A stretch of 64,000 nt of DNA, from contig BTPG01000005.1 in assembly GCA_036245525.1 (NCBI GenBank), positions 124,430,986 to 124,494,985 on the forward strand. Direction: 5' to 3'. Below, in pieces: positions 20,393-32,411 of this stretch. Position 1 is the first letter of the stretch, and every line of letters begins with the position of its first letter. This DNA comes from Semisulcospira habei (taxonomy: Eukaryota > Mollusca > Gastropoda > Semisulcospiridae). The position numbers and the translations under genes were made by a program. Under the pieces are notes generated by a model. It did no database searches. It was given only the letters and a program-made list of their open reading frames with translations, and was not told the DNA's origin.

Positions 20393-20745
20393 TAGCTCAC
20401 CGGGACGGTTGTGTTCAGCCTTCGTGGATTCACTTCATCGATGTTGTTAGTACGAATTACCGGTGGTGCTTTTGTTGGAGTACCTACGCAAGTGTGTTCT
20501 TGTTGGATTACCTGAGAAGTAGTGGCCTGCCTTGGCAAGGTTTTCTGGCGGCTTCGCAGCTATGGCAAGGTAAGGCCTCGGTTAATGTCACGTGGCCGGC
20601 AAGATGGCAGGCCTGGCAGTGGCACTTTCCGTGGATATTCGCTCAGTGGAAATGATTCAAATGTTCGTGAACTCGGTTAGCGTGGCCCCGAGGGGGTGGC
20701 CACGCTCAGTCGCCTTTCACTTTTGATTTGTGTTAAAGTCTACAG

Positions 20746-22864
20746 GTGAAGACCTGCGTGAAGTGTGGGGCTTTCCAGTGGCTGAGCGACACCCATGCTG
20801 TATGCCTCCCTTGTTTCGGCTGTGCCTCCGGGCAGACTTGTGACACGTGCACCGCCTGGCTGGAGGGAAAATGGTCGCAGCTGTGGGGATTTTACTGGCG
20901 CGAACGACCTGCAGCTTCCCAGGTCTACACTCCTACACCCGCTCCCCCTCCAAAGGCGAAAGGGATGGTCAGGCGCGCATGCTCGGACGTTGGGGAGTTA
21001 ACTTCTCGTCGGGCCCGTGTACTACCTTCAGGTCCCCGGACCATGCCCTCCTCTGGTCCAGTCATACCCTCTCGGACCTGACTCGCCCGCTCCACAGAGC
21101 GCAGCTGGGCAGCGACCTAGGTTGCCCCGCTACGCGGTTGAACTTTCTTTGCTCCCTGACGCGTCCTCTGGGACTTTGTCTGCCTGCTCCATGGCGGAGC
21201 ATGGCCAGCAGTGGCTTCAGTCGCCCCGCAATGCGGTGAACGACAGACCTCCTAGCCCGGATGACACCACTGGCACTTTGCCCGCCCGCTCTACGATGGA
21301 GCTCGGCTGGCAGCGGCTTCAGTCGCCCCGCAACGCTGTGAACAACAGCGCCCCCAGTCATCATGTCGCCTCTAAGGCCATGCCAGTGTGTCCTCAGCAG
21401 CAGCAGCGCTCTCCCCTTTCGGAGGTTCCCCGCCACACAGAAACCCCTCACCTGCTGAAAGCATGAGACTTGGAGGTGAGACACAGCAGGAAGCACAGTT
21501 CCCGATCCTACACGTCTTCGGGCTCTCGCTCTGCTAGTACTGCCGCCCATAGGAAACGGATGGCTTCTCACTCCCCCCGGCGTGCTTCCCCATACAAGCG
21601 TCACCGCTCATCGACGGCAGCGTGGGATTGTTCCCGGGACTCCTCCTCTTACACGAACGCATGCACTTGGACCCGGCGGGCGGATCCACGTGGACGCAGT
21701 CATTGCGCCAGTTGCTGTCGGTCCTCTCACCTCCGTGATCTTTTAGGCCACTGCACCCTGAGGGAGCGTTCTCCTACAGTTCACAGCCCCCCACCTCGTC
21801 AGAGCAGCACTCAGGTGAGTCGCCCTTCTTCCCCCTCGAACGCTGAGCGTTGGCGGTGTGCTGCAAGGGATGTCCCCACCTCCCAAATCCCAAGAATGGA
21901 GACTCTGCGGTCCTTAGATGAAGCCGCGCGGCTGATTTCGTCCATTCTTCCGTTGGACGCCTGCCCACCGTCTCCCCATCTTAAGAGAAAAGCCTTCGCA
22001 TTTGTGGATGCCCCCAGGCAATCCATGAGGTTCAAATCCCTCCCCCCCCCCCCCCCCCATCCCCCCTGCCCCCAGGGTTCCAAGATTTCGTGGAGGCCTT
22101 TTCGGCGCACCTACAGCAGGGCTGCTTAGGGGACGAGCTTCTTCACAGATTCCAAGTGGACGGAGGGGTTGGATATCTCCTTTCGTCAGCGCTGGTATGC
22201 CAGACATTCCCAGGCCTTTGCTTGCCCCCTTCCAGCGGTGGATGTCGTGGCGGAACTACAGGTGGGCAGCCGCAGATCCCTGCAGCTCCAGATGCCGCAA
22301 GGACTGAACAAGACAGCCATCCTCGTCCGCAACGCTCTGGCCTGTGCTGGCTTCTTGGACCTGGCGACACAGGCCGTGGTAAGTCGAGTAGAAGATGCCT
22401 GGCACCCCTCTATTTCGCCGCTTTTTGGAGACATCCTCACTTTGGTGGTGGCTGTCAACCGGGCTGCGTACCATTCCTCCGTGAATGCCATGGCCACCGC
22501 GGCTAATTGCGACCTGATGTGCTGAGACGTCCTTCGCGGTTGTTCCAACCTCCCCGCTTCGGTGAAGACACAGCTCCGCCAAGCTCCGCTTGGAGGTGTG
22601 TGGCTCTTTGGACCCACCTGGCAGTCAGTCAAGGATGCATCTAAGGACATCTGGCCCACCCGCGCCGCTCCCGCCCGCTTTCAGGCTGCCCGCAAGGCCG
22701 TGGGTCGCGCCCTGTGGACCGCTAGACCCACCGCTCGCTCCTTCTCCAGGGGCGCCCGCTTTTCCACTCGTACCCCAGCTGCCGGCCACTCCCGCTCTTT
22801 CCAAGCCCCAACTCCCTCCTGGCCCAAGCCCGCCCAGAGGACGGGTCGTGGGAGGGCCCTCTGA
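20746..22864 (+). pseudogene. Cys-rich module and gag-like region of copy B
   Basis: CVKCGAFQWLSDTHAVCLPC and then CDTC with WSQLWGFYWRER form the Cys-rich module at about 20752-20905. A Ser/Arg-rich stretch follows (21470-21800), then a short Pro run over a C homopolymer at 22043. The conserved part is FRQRWYARHSQAF, LNKTAILVRNALACAGFLDL, EDAWHPSISPLFGD and NAMATAANCDLM, broken by a stop at 22523, then LRQAPLGGVWLFGPTW. At least three frame changes are needed. The protein is presumably nucleocapsid-like; no known domain. Confidence 0.7.
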
Positions 22865-23031
22865 CTCCCCCCTTTGCCTGCCCCCGCTGCTCTCTGCAGG
22901 GTCTCCAGTTGGCGGAAGGCTAGCTCTGCACTGCAACGCGTGGCGCTCGCTGCTGCTGGACCATCTCAGAGGGCCTCCTAATCTCATTTCGGTCCCCTCT
23001 TCCTCTGCGGTGCTCCCCTCTCTGGACCAGA

Positions 23032-23980
23032 GTCCCAATCGACCGGCTCAAAGCGGACGTTCTTCACGGCGAGGTCGCCGCTCTGCTTCAGAAGTCTGCC
23101 ACGGAGGTGGTCTCTCGACATGACTGCCCGGCATTCTACAGCCGTCTCTTCATTGTCCCCAAGCCCGGCAGCAAGTGGCGTCCCGTCATAGACCTCTCGG
23201 CGCTTAACAGTTACATCTCCGCTCTGTACTTCCATATGGAGACGGCCATGGCCCTGAGGGCGTCGATCCAACCACTGGACTTTGCGGTGAGTCTCAACCT
23301 GGCGGACGTGTACTTGCATGTTCCCGTGCACCCGGCCTCCCAACGGTATCTGCGTTTCACGTTCCGCGGAGTGGTGTATCAGTTCCGGTTGCTCCCCTTC
23401 GGCCTCAACCTCAGCCCTTGGGTTTTCACCAGGATCATCGACGCAGTCGTTGCCAGGTTCCGACAGTCGTCCTTGAGTCCGACTTCCAACAACCTGGACA
23501 ATCTGCTTCTCCGGAATCAGGTTGCCGCCGCTCTGGAAAGGGACAAGGACTCGCTGCTCACCCTCCTCTGCCAGCTCGGTTTCCTGGTCAACATGGACAA
23601 ATCAGACCTCGCACCGTCTCGCCGTTTTATCCACCTCAGCATGGAATTCCTGACTGACCTCATCTGAGTACGGCTCCCTGAGGCGCGGATTCAGGAGCTG
23701 ACAGCACTGGCGCTCCAAGTCTCGCGTGCGGAGGCGGTTCCGGCCAGGGTATGGCTCCAACTCCTGGGACACTTCAGCACGGCGGCGGACCTCCTGCCCC
23801 TCGGCAGGCTCTACTCCAGGCTGGTCCAGTTGCATCTGCTCCTCCACTGGCGCCCGTCCTCTGGCGATCTAGCGGTCCCGATCCCAGTGTCTCTGTTGGT
23901 CAGGCCTTAACTCCAGCGTTAGACGGATTCTTCCTGGCTTGCGTCGGGGGTTCCCCTCGTCTCCCCCTTGCCTCAAATCT
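23032..23980 (+). pseudogene. Reverse transcriptase of copy B, active site altered
   Basis: The frame 23107-23667 has KWRPVIDLSALNSYI, SLNLADVYLHVPVHP and LLPFGLNLSPWVFTRI. The box normally read as YLDDLLL is NLDNLLL here, so the second catalytic Asp is lost. A stop follows at 23665 and the frame changes before HWRPSSGDL-type sequence. It continues after the LINE insertion at 29468. The polymerase is certainly inactive. Confidence 0.85.
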
Positions 23981-24666
23981 CCATCTGCACGCCCACTCGG
24001 CACCGGCCTCCACGTGGCGTGGCCGTGGGTAGTCTCCTCAGTCACTGACTGAGTGGGCTAGCAGAGGGGTGCCTTTTTGTCCAGGATTAGGACTTGATGT
24101 CAGCAGATATGTTGTTCAGTCTTTTTCACTGGTCCGGTTTTTAAGGAGCTGTGCTAACCCAGGTCGTACCATGTTGGATTGGTCCTTAAAATACTCGTGA
24201 GCTTTTGGTCCTTTGGATCCCAAGTGTTTGCCATGCTTGGAGACCCGTGACGGGGGAGAAGAGGATCCTGGTGGCTGAGGTTCCCTTTGGGTTGCAGCTC
24301 ACTGGTGCCAACACTCCACTTTGGCCTTGACTTCTACCTAAATGGGAGGCTAGTTGTACCGGCCTAGTCAATCGGCTCTTGTCACGTTGAGCCCTATCCC
24401 ACTGTTGACATCCGCGTTGCTATACGGAGCACCATGCTATAGCCTCTGTTGCTGATTAGGTTCTTTACACCAGTGTTTCCCTGCATTGAACGTTGTGATA
24501 GAAGGCGGTGGCTCAAACGGTTCAATCGGGCTTACCCCCTTGAGTATATCTTTCGGGCAGTCTCCATTGTGCGTCGGCTGGAGACCCGCCGACAGTTGCA
24601 CTTTCCCTTGTTGGGCTCGGTGGTGGGCGGGGACCCCCGAGGGATGAATATCTCTACTAATATAAT

Positions 24667-25918
24667 ATGGAGAAAAAAAATAAAATAAAACTGGCACAGA
24701 AACAGCACATAGCCACCGACATTGAATATGACAGTGATTCGGACTGTGAGGAAGCGACGCCTCAGGCGTCGGCCGTATGGCCTCGCTTCCTCATTGTCCA
24801 CAGCAAGGTGAAGGAGAAACCTGTATCCAAGCTGCATCCTTTTCTGGTGGGGGAGATCCTCAGGAGTCGTGTTGGCAGGCCTGATGCCCAACGCCTCAGG
24901 TCTGGTGACTTGCTGATAGAGTGCCGTACCCGGGCACACTACAGCTGGCCACTGGGGCTCTCTTCCATCGGAGACACTCCTGTGGAAGTCACACCTCACA
25001 AAACTATGAATTCGTCAAGAGGCGTAATCAAAGATCAAGCTTTGGAAGAACTTTCAGAAGATGAACTTGTATGGAACCTTAAGTCTCAGGGGGTGACTTA
25101 TGTCAGGCGCTTCGCTTTCAAGTGAGGTGGTGGGGAGATCCGTCTCACTACCATCATCCTGGCGTTTGGCACCGCCACCACTCCTACTACCATCTGGGGA
25201 GGTTACTACTCCTTGAGAGTGAAAAAGTACGTCCCTCTCCTCCTCCGGTGCTTTAAGTGCCAAAAGTATGGCCATGGGCAGAAGACATGCCGCCAGGCAG
25301 AGGCTTCATGCACCCGTTGCACTAAGCCCGGACACTCTGCTGAGTCCTGCACAGCCACCCCCCATGTGTGTGAATTGCCAGGGGGCGCATATGGCTTCGG
25401 ACAAGAAATGCCCTTGTTGGATATCCAAGTGCAAGATTCAGCAGGTGCGTATGGAGAATGGGCTGTCCTTTCTGGACGCCAAAAAACTGGTTGAAGGCCC
25501 TGGTGCAGCTGCGGCTGTCCCAACCTCTAACACCTCTGTGTATACTTTCAGTGCAGCAGTGGCAGGAAAGCGCCCCAACAAAGACTTTAAATGTCAAACC
25601 CCAACTTCTTGGTTGGGGGTGGAGCCTCGGCTCCTCTCGCCCCTGGAGAGTAACCCTCCTCCGGTGGTGACAAGGAGCCAGGGGCCTCAGCCCCCACCCA
25701 AACCTGCTAGTTTGTCAACGCCAAAGGCTTCTGGCTCTGGTCAGCCTTCTAAGGCCGCTACCTCTAGCGGCAGGAATGCTGCCCAGGACCAGAAGTCTAA
25801 GAAATCTATGGGACCGCTGTGCGCACGGGCCCCGAAGGGGAACACTGATGTCCCCCTTCAAAACAAATATGCTGCATTGGAGGAGTGGATGGAGGGGGTG
25901 GAAGTTTGTCGTTGCTGA
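24667..25918 (+). pseudogene. Gag-like nucleic-acid-binding ORF1 of the jockey-type LINE
   Basis: The ORF starts at ATG 24667 and is open to a TGA at 25123. The same frame then continues into CFKCQKYGHGQKTC and CTRCTKPGHSAESC, two CCHC zinc knuckles. A frameshift in a C run near 25360 leads to CVNCQGAHMASDKKCPCW (third knuckle) and a Pro/Ser-rich tail ending at 25918. The arrangement is that of jockey-group ORF1 proteins, which coat the LINE RNA. One stop and one frameshift make it a pseudogene. Confidence 0.82.
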
Positions 25919-26052
25919 TGCTGCGGCAGCTCCACCCCCTTCATCTCCAAAGAACCAGAGGAGGCCCGGGAGCCGGCCCCCCTCTGTTTCTTCAACTCCT
26001 TCCAAGGCAAAGGATCAAGGGGGGGAAAACTCCTTACCCCCAGATAAGACAT

Positions 26053-26976
26053 AATCATTTACTCTCTGCTTCAGTGGAATTGTCGTGGTTTTCAAGCTAA
26101 CTTTGAGGAATTACGTCTTTTAGTCAAGTTCTATAACCCCTCAGTAATATCTCTTCAGGAGACTTACCTGAAGACTTCTGACCCTGTATCCTTTAATGGT
26201 TTTAACGGCATACATAAAGCTCTGATTCGGAGAGGCGCTCGGGTGGAGTGGCTCTTCTCATTAGTAGCCAAATTTTATGTAGCCCCGTTAGCATCGACAC
26301 CTGTCTTCAGGCTGTCGCAGCTTGGGAACTTGGAGAAGACCATAACCATATGCAGTATTTACCTGCCACCATCCCTGCGGGTCTGTAGTAATGATATTTT
26401 AACTTAGTAGATCAACTGCCCCCTCCCTTTATTCTCATGGGGGATTTTAACGGTCACGCTCACCTTTGGGGTATTGACCACTATGATGGCAGAGGTCAGA
26501 TGTTAGAAGATGTTTTTTCTCAACTTAACCTATGTGTCTTTAATGATGGCTCACCTACATACTTTAACTCAGGTTCAGGATCTAGTTCTGTTCTAGACCT
26601 CACTGTGTGTGATCCTTCTCTCATGCTGGACTTTGACTGGAAGGTTCACGACGACCTGTGTGGTAGTGACCACTTCCCAGTAGTCCTGTCATCGGTCAGC
26701 TGTGAGAAGGATTCACCAGCGGGGCGCTGGAATCTCAAGAAAGCTAACTGGTCTCTGTTCGCCTCCCTCTGTCAGTCTTGTCTTAGAGAGGGGGTGGTCA
26801 TGTCAGAAGAAGAACCTGTTTCTTGTTTTACTTCTATTTTGTTGGATGTAGCAGGTAAAACCATCCCTAGAACTTCCACATCACTCCCTCGGAAGCCGAG
26901 AGTACCATGGTTCAATGAAGAGTGCCGCAAGGCCCCCAGAAATGCGCAAATCTGCTCAGCAACGTGCTTTTCGTAA
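26053..26976 (+). pseudogene. LINE endonuclease domain
   Basis: It begins LLQWNCRGFQANFEELRLLV with VISLQETYLK (catalytic Glu region). After frame changes near 26230-26400 it continues from 26437 with MGDFNGHAHLWG and later GSDHFPVVLS, the metal-binding signatures of the apurinic-type endonuclease. The frame ends at 26976, short of the reverse transcriptase. Confidence 0.82.
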
Positions 26977-27479
26977 TCCGTCGCAAGCAAATATTTGAAC
27001 ATTTAAAAGACAGCAGGCGACATTTTTTAATGCAAATGCCGTGCTTCCTGGAGACGCTTCGTCTCATCTTTATCTTCTACGACTCCATCCCCAAAAGTCT
27101 GGAAGGCTGTTCAAAGAATTGGGGCAGGGATGGCTCGGCTTCTGTCAGCCATCTTAGAGATGGTGACAGTTTGGTTACGGATAAAAAGGCTGTGGCCAAT
27201 TTGCTTGCCTCCACCACTGCCCATAAGTCTTCAACAGAGCATTATTCACCTTCCAGAGAAAGAAGGAGAAGCGAGAGTCTTGTACTTGTGATTTTATATC
27301 GGATAACTCGAAAGACTATAATGCCCCTTTTACGTTTTCAGAATTGCAGCAAGCCATGCAGAAATGTACTGACTCTGCTGCTGGATTAGATACCATCCAC
27401 TATCAGCTCCTAAAACATCTGCCTGAGGATTCACTCCTTGTACTTCTCAAGGCCTTTAACCATATCTGGATAACTGGTC

Positions 27480-28380
27480 ATTTCCGCCATCTTGGTTGTG
27501 CCAATCCCCAAGCCAGGTAAGGATCCTTCCGACCCGGACAACTACCGGCCCATCGCTTTGACATCATGTTTATGCAAAACTATGGAATGCTTGGTCAACG
27601 CCCGCCTGGTGTGGCATCTTGAGTCACAGGGTCTCATCACAGAACTCCAGTGCGGTTTCCGGCACTTCCGTAGTACAACTGACCATCTAGTCTGCTTTGA
27701 GTCGTTTATTTTTTTGTCTAACCGGTCGTTTCATGTCCATGTGGGCTTCACCCTCTCTGACTCCTTTGTACAGGAGATGGGTGTCCCGCAGGGCAGCATT
27801 TTATCTCCTGTTTTATTTAGCATTAAAATTAATAACATTGTAAAGGCCATCAAGGATGATTCTGAATGCTCTTTGTTTGTGGACGACTTTGCTTTGTGTG
27901 CACGAGGTCAAGGGCTTGTGTCCCTTGAGAGGCACTTGCAGCTGTGTGTTGATCGCATCCAGGGGTGGGTGTCTCTCAACGGATTCAGGTTCTCGCCCTC
28001 CAAGACAGTCTGTATGCATTTTACTAACCAGACGAAATTTTTTCCAGAACCTAGCCTGAGTGCCAATTAAGGTGGCCGAGGTGGCAAAGTTTCTGGGGGT
28101 CATCTTTGACAAAAGACTGACCTTCTGCAAACATTTTACTTATCTTAGAACCTCTTGTCAGAAGGCCCTCGACGTTCTTCGTGTCATTGGTCATACTGAC
28201 TGAGGTGCAGACCACATTGTCTTACTTCGACTGTACCGGGCCCTTGTTCGGTCTAAACTTGATTACGGCTCTGTGGTATATGGCTCGGCTTCCAAGTCTG
28301 TTCTACAGCGTCTGAACACAATCCACCATCAAGGTCTATTACCAGTTCCTGACATCTTGCTGGACTTGACCGCCCACAAG
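27480..28380 (+). pseudogene. LINE reverse transcriptase
   Basis: 27492-28070 reads PIPKPGKDPSDPDNYRPIAL, then CLCKTMECLVNARL, MGVPQGSILSPVLFSIKIN and the active-site box SLFVDDFALCARG. The motif-A stretch is shortened (SNRSFHVHVGFTLSD), with sequence missing between 27715 and 27745. The thumb continues in other frames to about 28380. Broken. Confidence 0.82.
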
Positions 28381-28383
28381 AAG

Positions 28384-29100
28384 GATTGTACTCCACCAGC
28401 CTCAGAGCCTCAATGAAATTTCAATTTTTCATGGCTATTGTCGTCTTTATACAGATGGGTCCAAGTCTGAGGATGGGAGAGTGGCTGCGGCTGCAGTGTC
28501 CTCTCGCCATCCTAGACGCCCATTTAAGCTCCGCCTCCCTGAACATTCCTCTGTATTTAGTGCAGAACTGCAGGCAATTCTGCTGGCACTCAAGCATGCC
28601 TATCAGTCTCGGGAAAGGAAATTCCTGATTCTATCTGACTCTTTCTGCCCTGCAGGCCCTCCAGGGTGCAGGCACAGACCACCCACTGCTGGTGCAGATT
28701 AGAGAGCTCTACGCAGACTCGATGAAGGAATATTATGACATCATTTTTATTTGGGTCGCGGGCCATGTGGGCATCGAAGGCAACAGAATGGCAGATTCTG
28801 CTGCCAACAGCGCCCGCAGTGACCCTGTCCCTGACACACAGACACACAGACTGTTTATAGTGATTTTAAACCTGTGAACCGCAAGTGGCAGTCTGAGTGG
28901 GACAAAGAGGAAGGTAACAAGCTGCATGAAGCTCTTCCTACGGTGTCCGACAGTCTACCTTTCCGCTGCGGCAGCCGCTGTGAGGAGACTGTCCTTACTC
29001 GGCTCCACATCGGGCACACATATGTTACGCTCTCTTACTTACTTAAACAGGATGAGCGTCCATGGTGTTTTGCCTGTCATGAGCAATTTTCTGTTTGACA
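28384..29100 (+). pseudogene. LINE RNase H and C-terminal region
   Basis: RNase H signatures are YTDGSKSEDGRV (28450, other frame), SSVFSAELQAILLALKHA and IIFIWVAGHVGIEGNRMADS (28740-28800). They are followed by ETVLTRLHIGHTYVTLSYLL and a Cys-rich CFACHEQF end. Several frames are used. Presence of RNase H places the element in the I/jockey-related group. Confidence 0.8.
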
Positions 29101-29467
29101 CTTTTTGCTGTATTGTGCTGATCTAATTGACACGAGATATAAACACTTCACAGCAGACTCCTTGAAGGTTTTGTTCAGGGATGTTCCCCTGGACAAAATC
29201 TTCAATTTCTTTAGAGAATGCAATTTTTTTAACAAGATCTGAGCATTCATAGACTATGTGAATTTTTTTTGTTGCCCTTTTTGAGAGTCTGTAGATGTTT
29301 CTTTTAAAGACGTGCGACATTTTAGCCTGACATTTTTAAGCTATATTTACATCTTGTTTTAAGACCTTGCTTTTAGTCTGGCTGACCATATTTTTACCCA
29401 TCCCGCCGTGAGATGGCCTTAGTCACCTGCTCGGCATTAAACCCAAATAACTAACTCCATCTGCACG

Positions 29468-29990
29468 GGTGCAAGCCTAACCGGCTGGGGAGCACGCCAG
29501 AGTTTGTCACAGCCTCAGGCAGTTGGCCGCAAGATCACGTCAGCAGACACATCAACTGGCTGGAGTTGAAGGCCGTGTGGCTTGACCACATCGCCTGGGA
29601 GAATTGTCTCTGTCACCAAGCTGTCCTGGTTCTATCCGACAACGCCACGGTAGTCGCCCTCTCTCTGCATGCTTCTGTACCAAGTTCTTCTGTGGTGCAG
29701 GGATCGCGGCATCACTCTTCGAGCGCAACACATCCCGGGCCACCTAAACGTCCTCATGGACTCCCTCTCATGGTGGGGCCAGCTTCTCCACACAGAGTGG
29801 TCGCTCCGTCCGGACATCTTCCGGCTCATCTGCACCCACTGGGAGACACCGATGATCGACCTCTTCGCCACACGGTGGAACTAGCAGCTCCCCTTTTTTT
29901 TTTTTTTGTCTCACCCATTCCGGATCCCCTGGCCTGGGCGGTAGACTCTCTCCATCCCTTGGGAGAGCCTGTTGGCGTACACGTACCCGC
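29468..29990 (+). pseudogene. RNase H part of copy B, downstream of the LINE
   Basis: It continues the interrupted frame with GASLTGWGA, then INWLELKAVWL, a DNATVVAL-type box and HIPGHLNVLMDSLSWWGQLL, and DLFATRW ending at a stop (29881). A T homopolymer at 29891 marks another frame change. The retained motifs are the RNase H core plus the DLFAT..N block that follows it in DIRS proteins. Confidence 0.8.
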
Positions 29991-29999
29991 TGTCCGTCC

Positions 30000-31277
30000 T
30001 GGTACCCAGAGTCCTCCAGAAGCTCCGGGGCCTCAGCGCAGTTCTTCTGTTGGTGGCGCCGTTCAGCTGGACCAAGAGATGGACCACCGACCTCCTGAAC
30101 CTGGCCACAGATGCCCCCTTGCGCCTCCCCACCCCCCGCACGATGCTCAAGCAGCCCCTTCAGAGTCTTTACCACCCGTGCCCGGAGCAGTTGCTCCTTC
30201 ATGCTTGGAGGTTGTGCAGCAGGCCCTCGCCACAAGAGGCTTCTCGAGTGCAGTGGTGGCAGCTATCTCAGCAGCCCGCAGAGCTTCAACCGGAACATTT
30301 ACGAGGGCAAATGGAGAGTCCTGCAGTCCTGGTGTGCATCCCAGCAGCTCTCCCCCATGGATCTGACTATGCCCCATCTGGCCGAGTTCTTTCTGTGGCT
30401 CTTTGTCCAACAGAACCTTGCCCCCACCACTATCAGGGGGTATTTGGCCATGATTGCAGACACTTACAGCCACTTGGGCCGGCCGGACTTAGGGGCTTGC
30501 AAGGACCTCTCAGACCTGATGGCGCATCTAGACCTTCAGCGGCCGGTCTCGCGCTCACTGATCCCGCGCTGGGACTTAGCATGGGTACTGACGTGGCTCA
30601 ACTTGGACCGCTTTGAACCTCTCCCCCTGGCATGGTTCAGTGACCTAACCAGGAAAACTTTTTTTTCTGTTGGCACTTGCCACAGCATCCCGGGTGAGCG
30701 AGTTACATGAGCTCTCAGTGCGCCCCACCTATCTGCAGTTCAGAGCCGATGGTTCAGTGCAGCTCCTCACTGACCAGTCCTTCTTGGCCAAGAATTGCCC
30801 ACCCGCAGCCACTCCACAGGTCATAACAATACACCCCCTCAGACGTACGGACCAGTCCCGGGAATCCCATCAGCAGGACCCGGTCCGAGCACTGCGAATT
30901 TTCCTGAGCAGAACGAAGTCACTCAGACAAGGGCGTGCCCGCCTTTTTTCTGCCCTTGACCCCAGGCAGACGTGATATCCACTCAAACGACCTCGTCCTG
31001 ACTATGCTGGGTCATCCGGTCTTCATACGCAGAACTCTCCCCAGAGAGAGCAAAGACGATGCGCATACGGGCACTCGAAGTGAGGGCAGTGGCAATGAGC
31101 ATCGCATTTGACCGCAACTGCGCAGTACGCGACATTGTGGTGGATGTGGGCTGGCGGGCAGAATCCACCTTCAACCGATTCTACCTGAGCGACCTGTCCG
31201 GCCAGCGTGACAACCTGGCCCTGGTGGGGGACATCTCAGCGGCGCAGCACTCCCTCCGGGCGGCGTGGGCGCCTTAG
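30000..31277 (+). pseudogene. Tyrosine recombinase of copy B
   Basis: The N-terminal half has NIYEGKWRVLQSWCASQQL and LAEFFLWLFVQQNLAPTTIR (30290-30440). A T run at 30660 shifts the frame to ATASRVSELHELSVRPTYLQ. A stop at 30973 interrupts, and the C-terminal half resumes with ALEVRAVAMSIAFDRNC and NRFYLSDLSGQRDNLAL (31059-31277), holding the His/Arg box (His replaced by Leu in ALEVRA) and the presumptive Tyr. Not functional. Confidence 0.82.
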
Positions 31278-31426
31278 GTACGCCTAGCTGAAATCATCGG
31301 AAGTGGGCGCATGTGGGGGGGCCTCGATAACCTAACGCATGGGGAGTGCAGGTTACTTGCGATTTTTTGCTTGAGAGTATTGGGTTATAGGCGGCACCCA
31401 CCTCCTATTCGCTATTCTTCCTATTA

Positions 31427-31517
31427 GTCGTGCCATGGGTAAGAGTTTTGAGAAAACAAATATATTTTTCTCTAAAATGTATTTTTTCAAAAAATAATTA
31501 CCGATGGCATAACTCCG
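31427..31517. repeat. Internal complementary region of copy B
   Basis: AGTTTTGAGAAAACAAATAT followed by ATTTTTCTCTAAAATG is the reverse complement of right end joined to left end of the element. It lies directly between the recombinase and the right inverted repeat. Confidence 0.8.
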
Positions 31518-31559
31518 AGGTCCCTCCCTCCTGCCCCGCTTGCCTCTATTGAACTACGG

Positions 31560-31738
31560 CAAAAGACTGGCGGGAGACTCCCAATCACATGACCGGATAG
31601 GGAGGGAAGGGAGGCCAATCAGGGTTTCTTGGTAACGACTCCCTGGAGTCGCCTCCCTGGTTGTGTAGTGTACACAACGGATGCTTAGGCTGAAATTGGT
31701 ATGCTAAGTGTACCTTCCTATTAGTCATGCCATCGGTA
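31560..31738. repeat. Right inverted terminal repeat of copy B
   Basis: Mirror of 20211-20392, ending GCCATCGGTAAG. The outer end of the element is at about 31779. Confidence 0.82.
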
Positions 31739-31800
31739 AGTATTTTTAAAAAAAATACATTTTAGTGAAAAATACATTTTATCTGTTATCTCAGTATTAA

Positions 31801-32007
31801 CCCATTCAGTGCCAGTTGACACAGATTGTGTTTCTGGATTCTTTGTTAATTTAGCACCAAAATGTCCTAGCTTTCCCAAGAACATGAATTCAAAGTGGTG
31901 TCAGCAAGAGGTATAGATCCTCATGAGCCCCCGCGACTGCGGGGGCTCATGAAGATCTATACCTCTTGCAGTTGGGTGGTGGTCAGATTTGCTCAGCATT
32001 GAACGGG
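31801..32007. mobile_element. TTAA-flanked MITE with a 28-bp stem hairpin
   Basis: It begins CCCATTCAGTGCC after TTAA (31797) and ends GAACGGG before TTAA (32008). The centre (31905-31969) is a strong hairpin: AAGAGGTATAGATC and CATGAGCCCCCGC pair with GCGGGGGCTCATG and AGATCTATACCTCTT. Confidence 0.75.
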
Positions 32008-32059
32008 TTAAGACACCACAGTGGGAGCTGGACCAACCATGTTAGTTCAAGGGTGGTAA

Positions 32060-32143
32060 CCTTTTGGCCGTCGATGGTGTTTTTTGTCAAGGTGACTCCT
32101 GCAAAAATCGCCTTGACAAAAACCGCTGCCAACAGCCAAAGGG
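32060..32143. mobile_element. Short hairpin MITE (CCTTTTG...CAAAGGG type)
   Basis: An 84-bp palindrome whose arms contain TTTTGTCAAGGTGA and CGCCTTGACAAAAA. TTAA follows at 32144. Confidence 0.7.
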
Positions 32144-32411
32144 TTAACAGGACCTATTCTAATCTGGCACCACCTTTCAGCTATCATGGCAGATCAAGAT
32201 GTTACAGTCTTGTAGACGTTCACAAAGTGTCAGCAGTCTTCATGGGATATTAAACATATTTTTAATTGCATGATGCATCTGTCTTAGAGAAGTCAGTTGA
32301 AACTCATGTTAGTCGTTAAATAGCAGCAGTGATTTGTTGTTGTTTTTGTTTTCCAAAAGTTCTTGTCATTTCTGCCAGAGCTCACATGTACCATTACTGC
32401 TTCTATTTTAG

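Larger units (their letters stand above)
23992..29456 (+). mobile_element. Jockey/I-type LINE inserted in copy B
   Basis: This 5.5-kb element is flanked by the 11-bp duplication CCATCTGCACG (23981-23991 and 29457-29467), which restores the RNase H frame of copy B when removed. It has a 5' UTR (23992-24666), a gag-like ORF with CCHC knuckles, endonuclease, reverse transcriptase, RNase H, a C-terminal CCHC-like region and a 3' UTR ending in AACT repeats. Related 3' fragments lie at 38120 (-) and 44565 (+). Confidence 0.88.
20191..31779 (+). mobile_element. DIRS-like retroelement, copy B
   Basis: The left end TTTGTTTTCTC is at 20191 and the right end AAAAATACATTT at about 31779. These are the two ends predicted by the internal complementary region at 31427-31517. 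The order is inverted repeat, Cys-rich module, gag, reverse transcriptase, RNase H (split by a 5.5-kb LINE), tyrosine recombinase, internal region, inverted repeat. The core is about 6.1 kb. It carries multiple frameshifts. It occupies nearly all of WASHC5 intron 5. Confidence 0.88.

Noticed and set aside
22625..23038. Antisense frames opposite the gag and polymerase of copy B
   Set aside because: Shadow frames of GC-rich coding sequence; no homology among copies at the antisense level.
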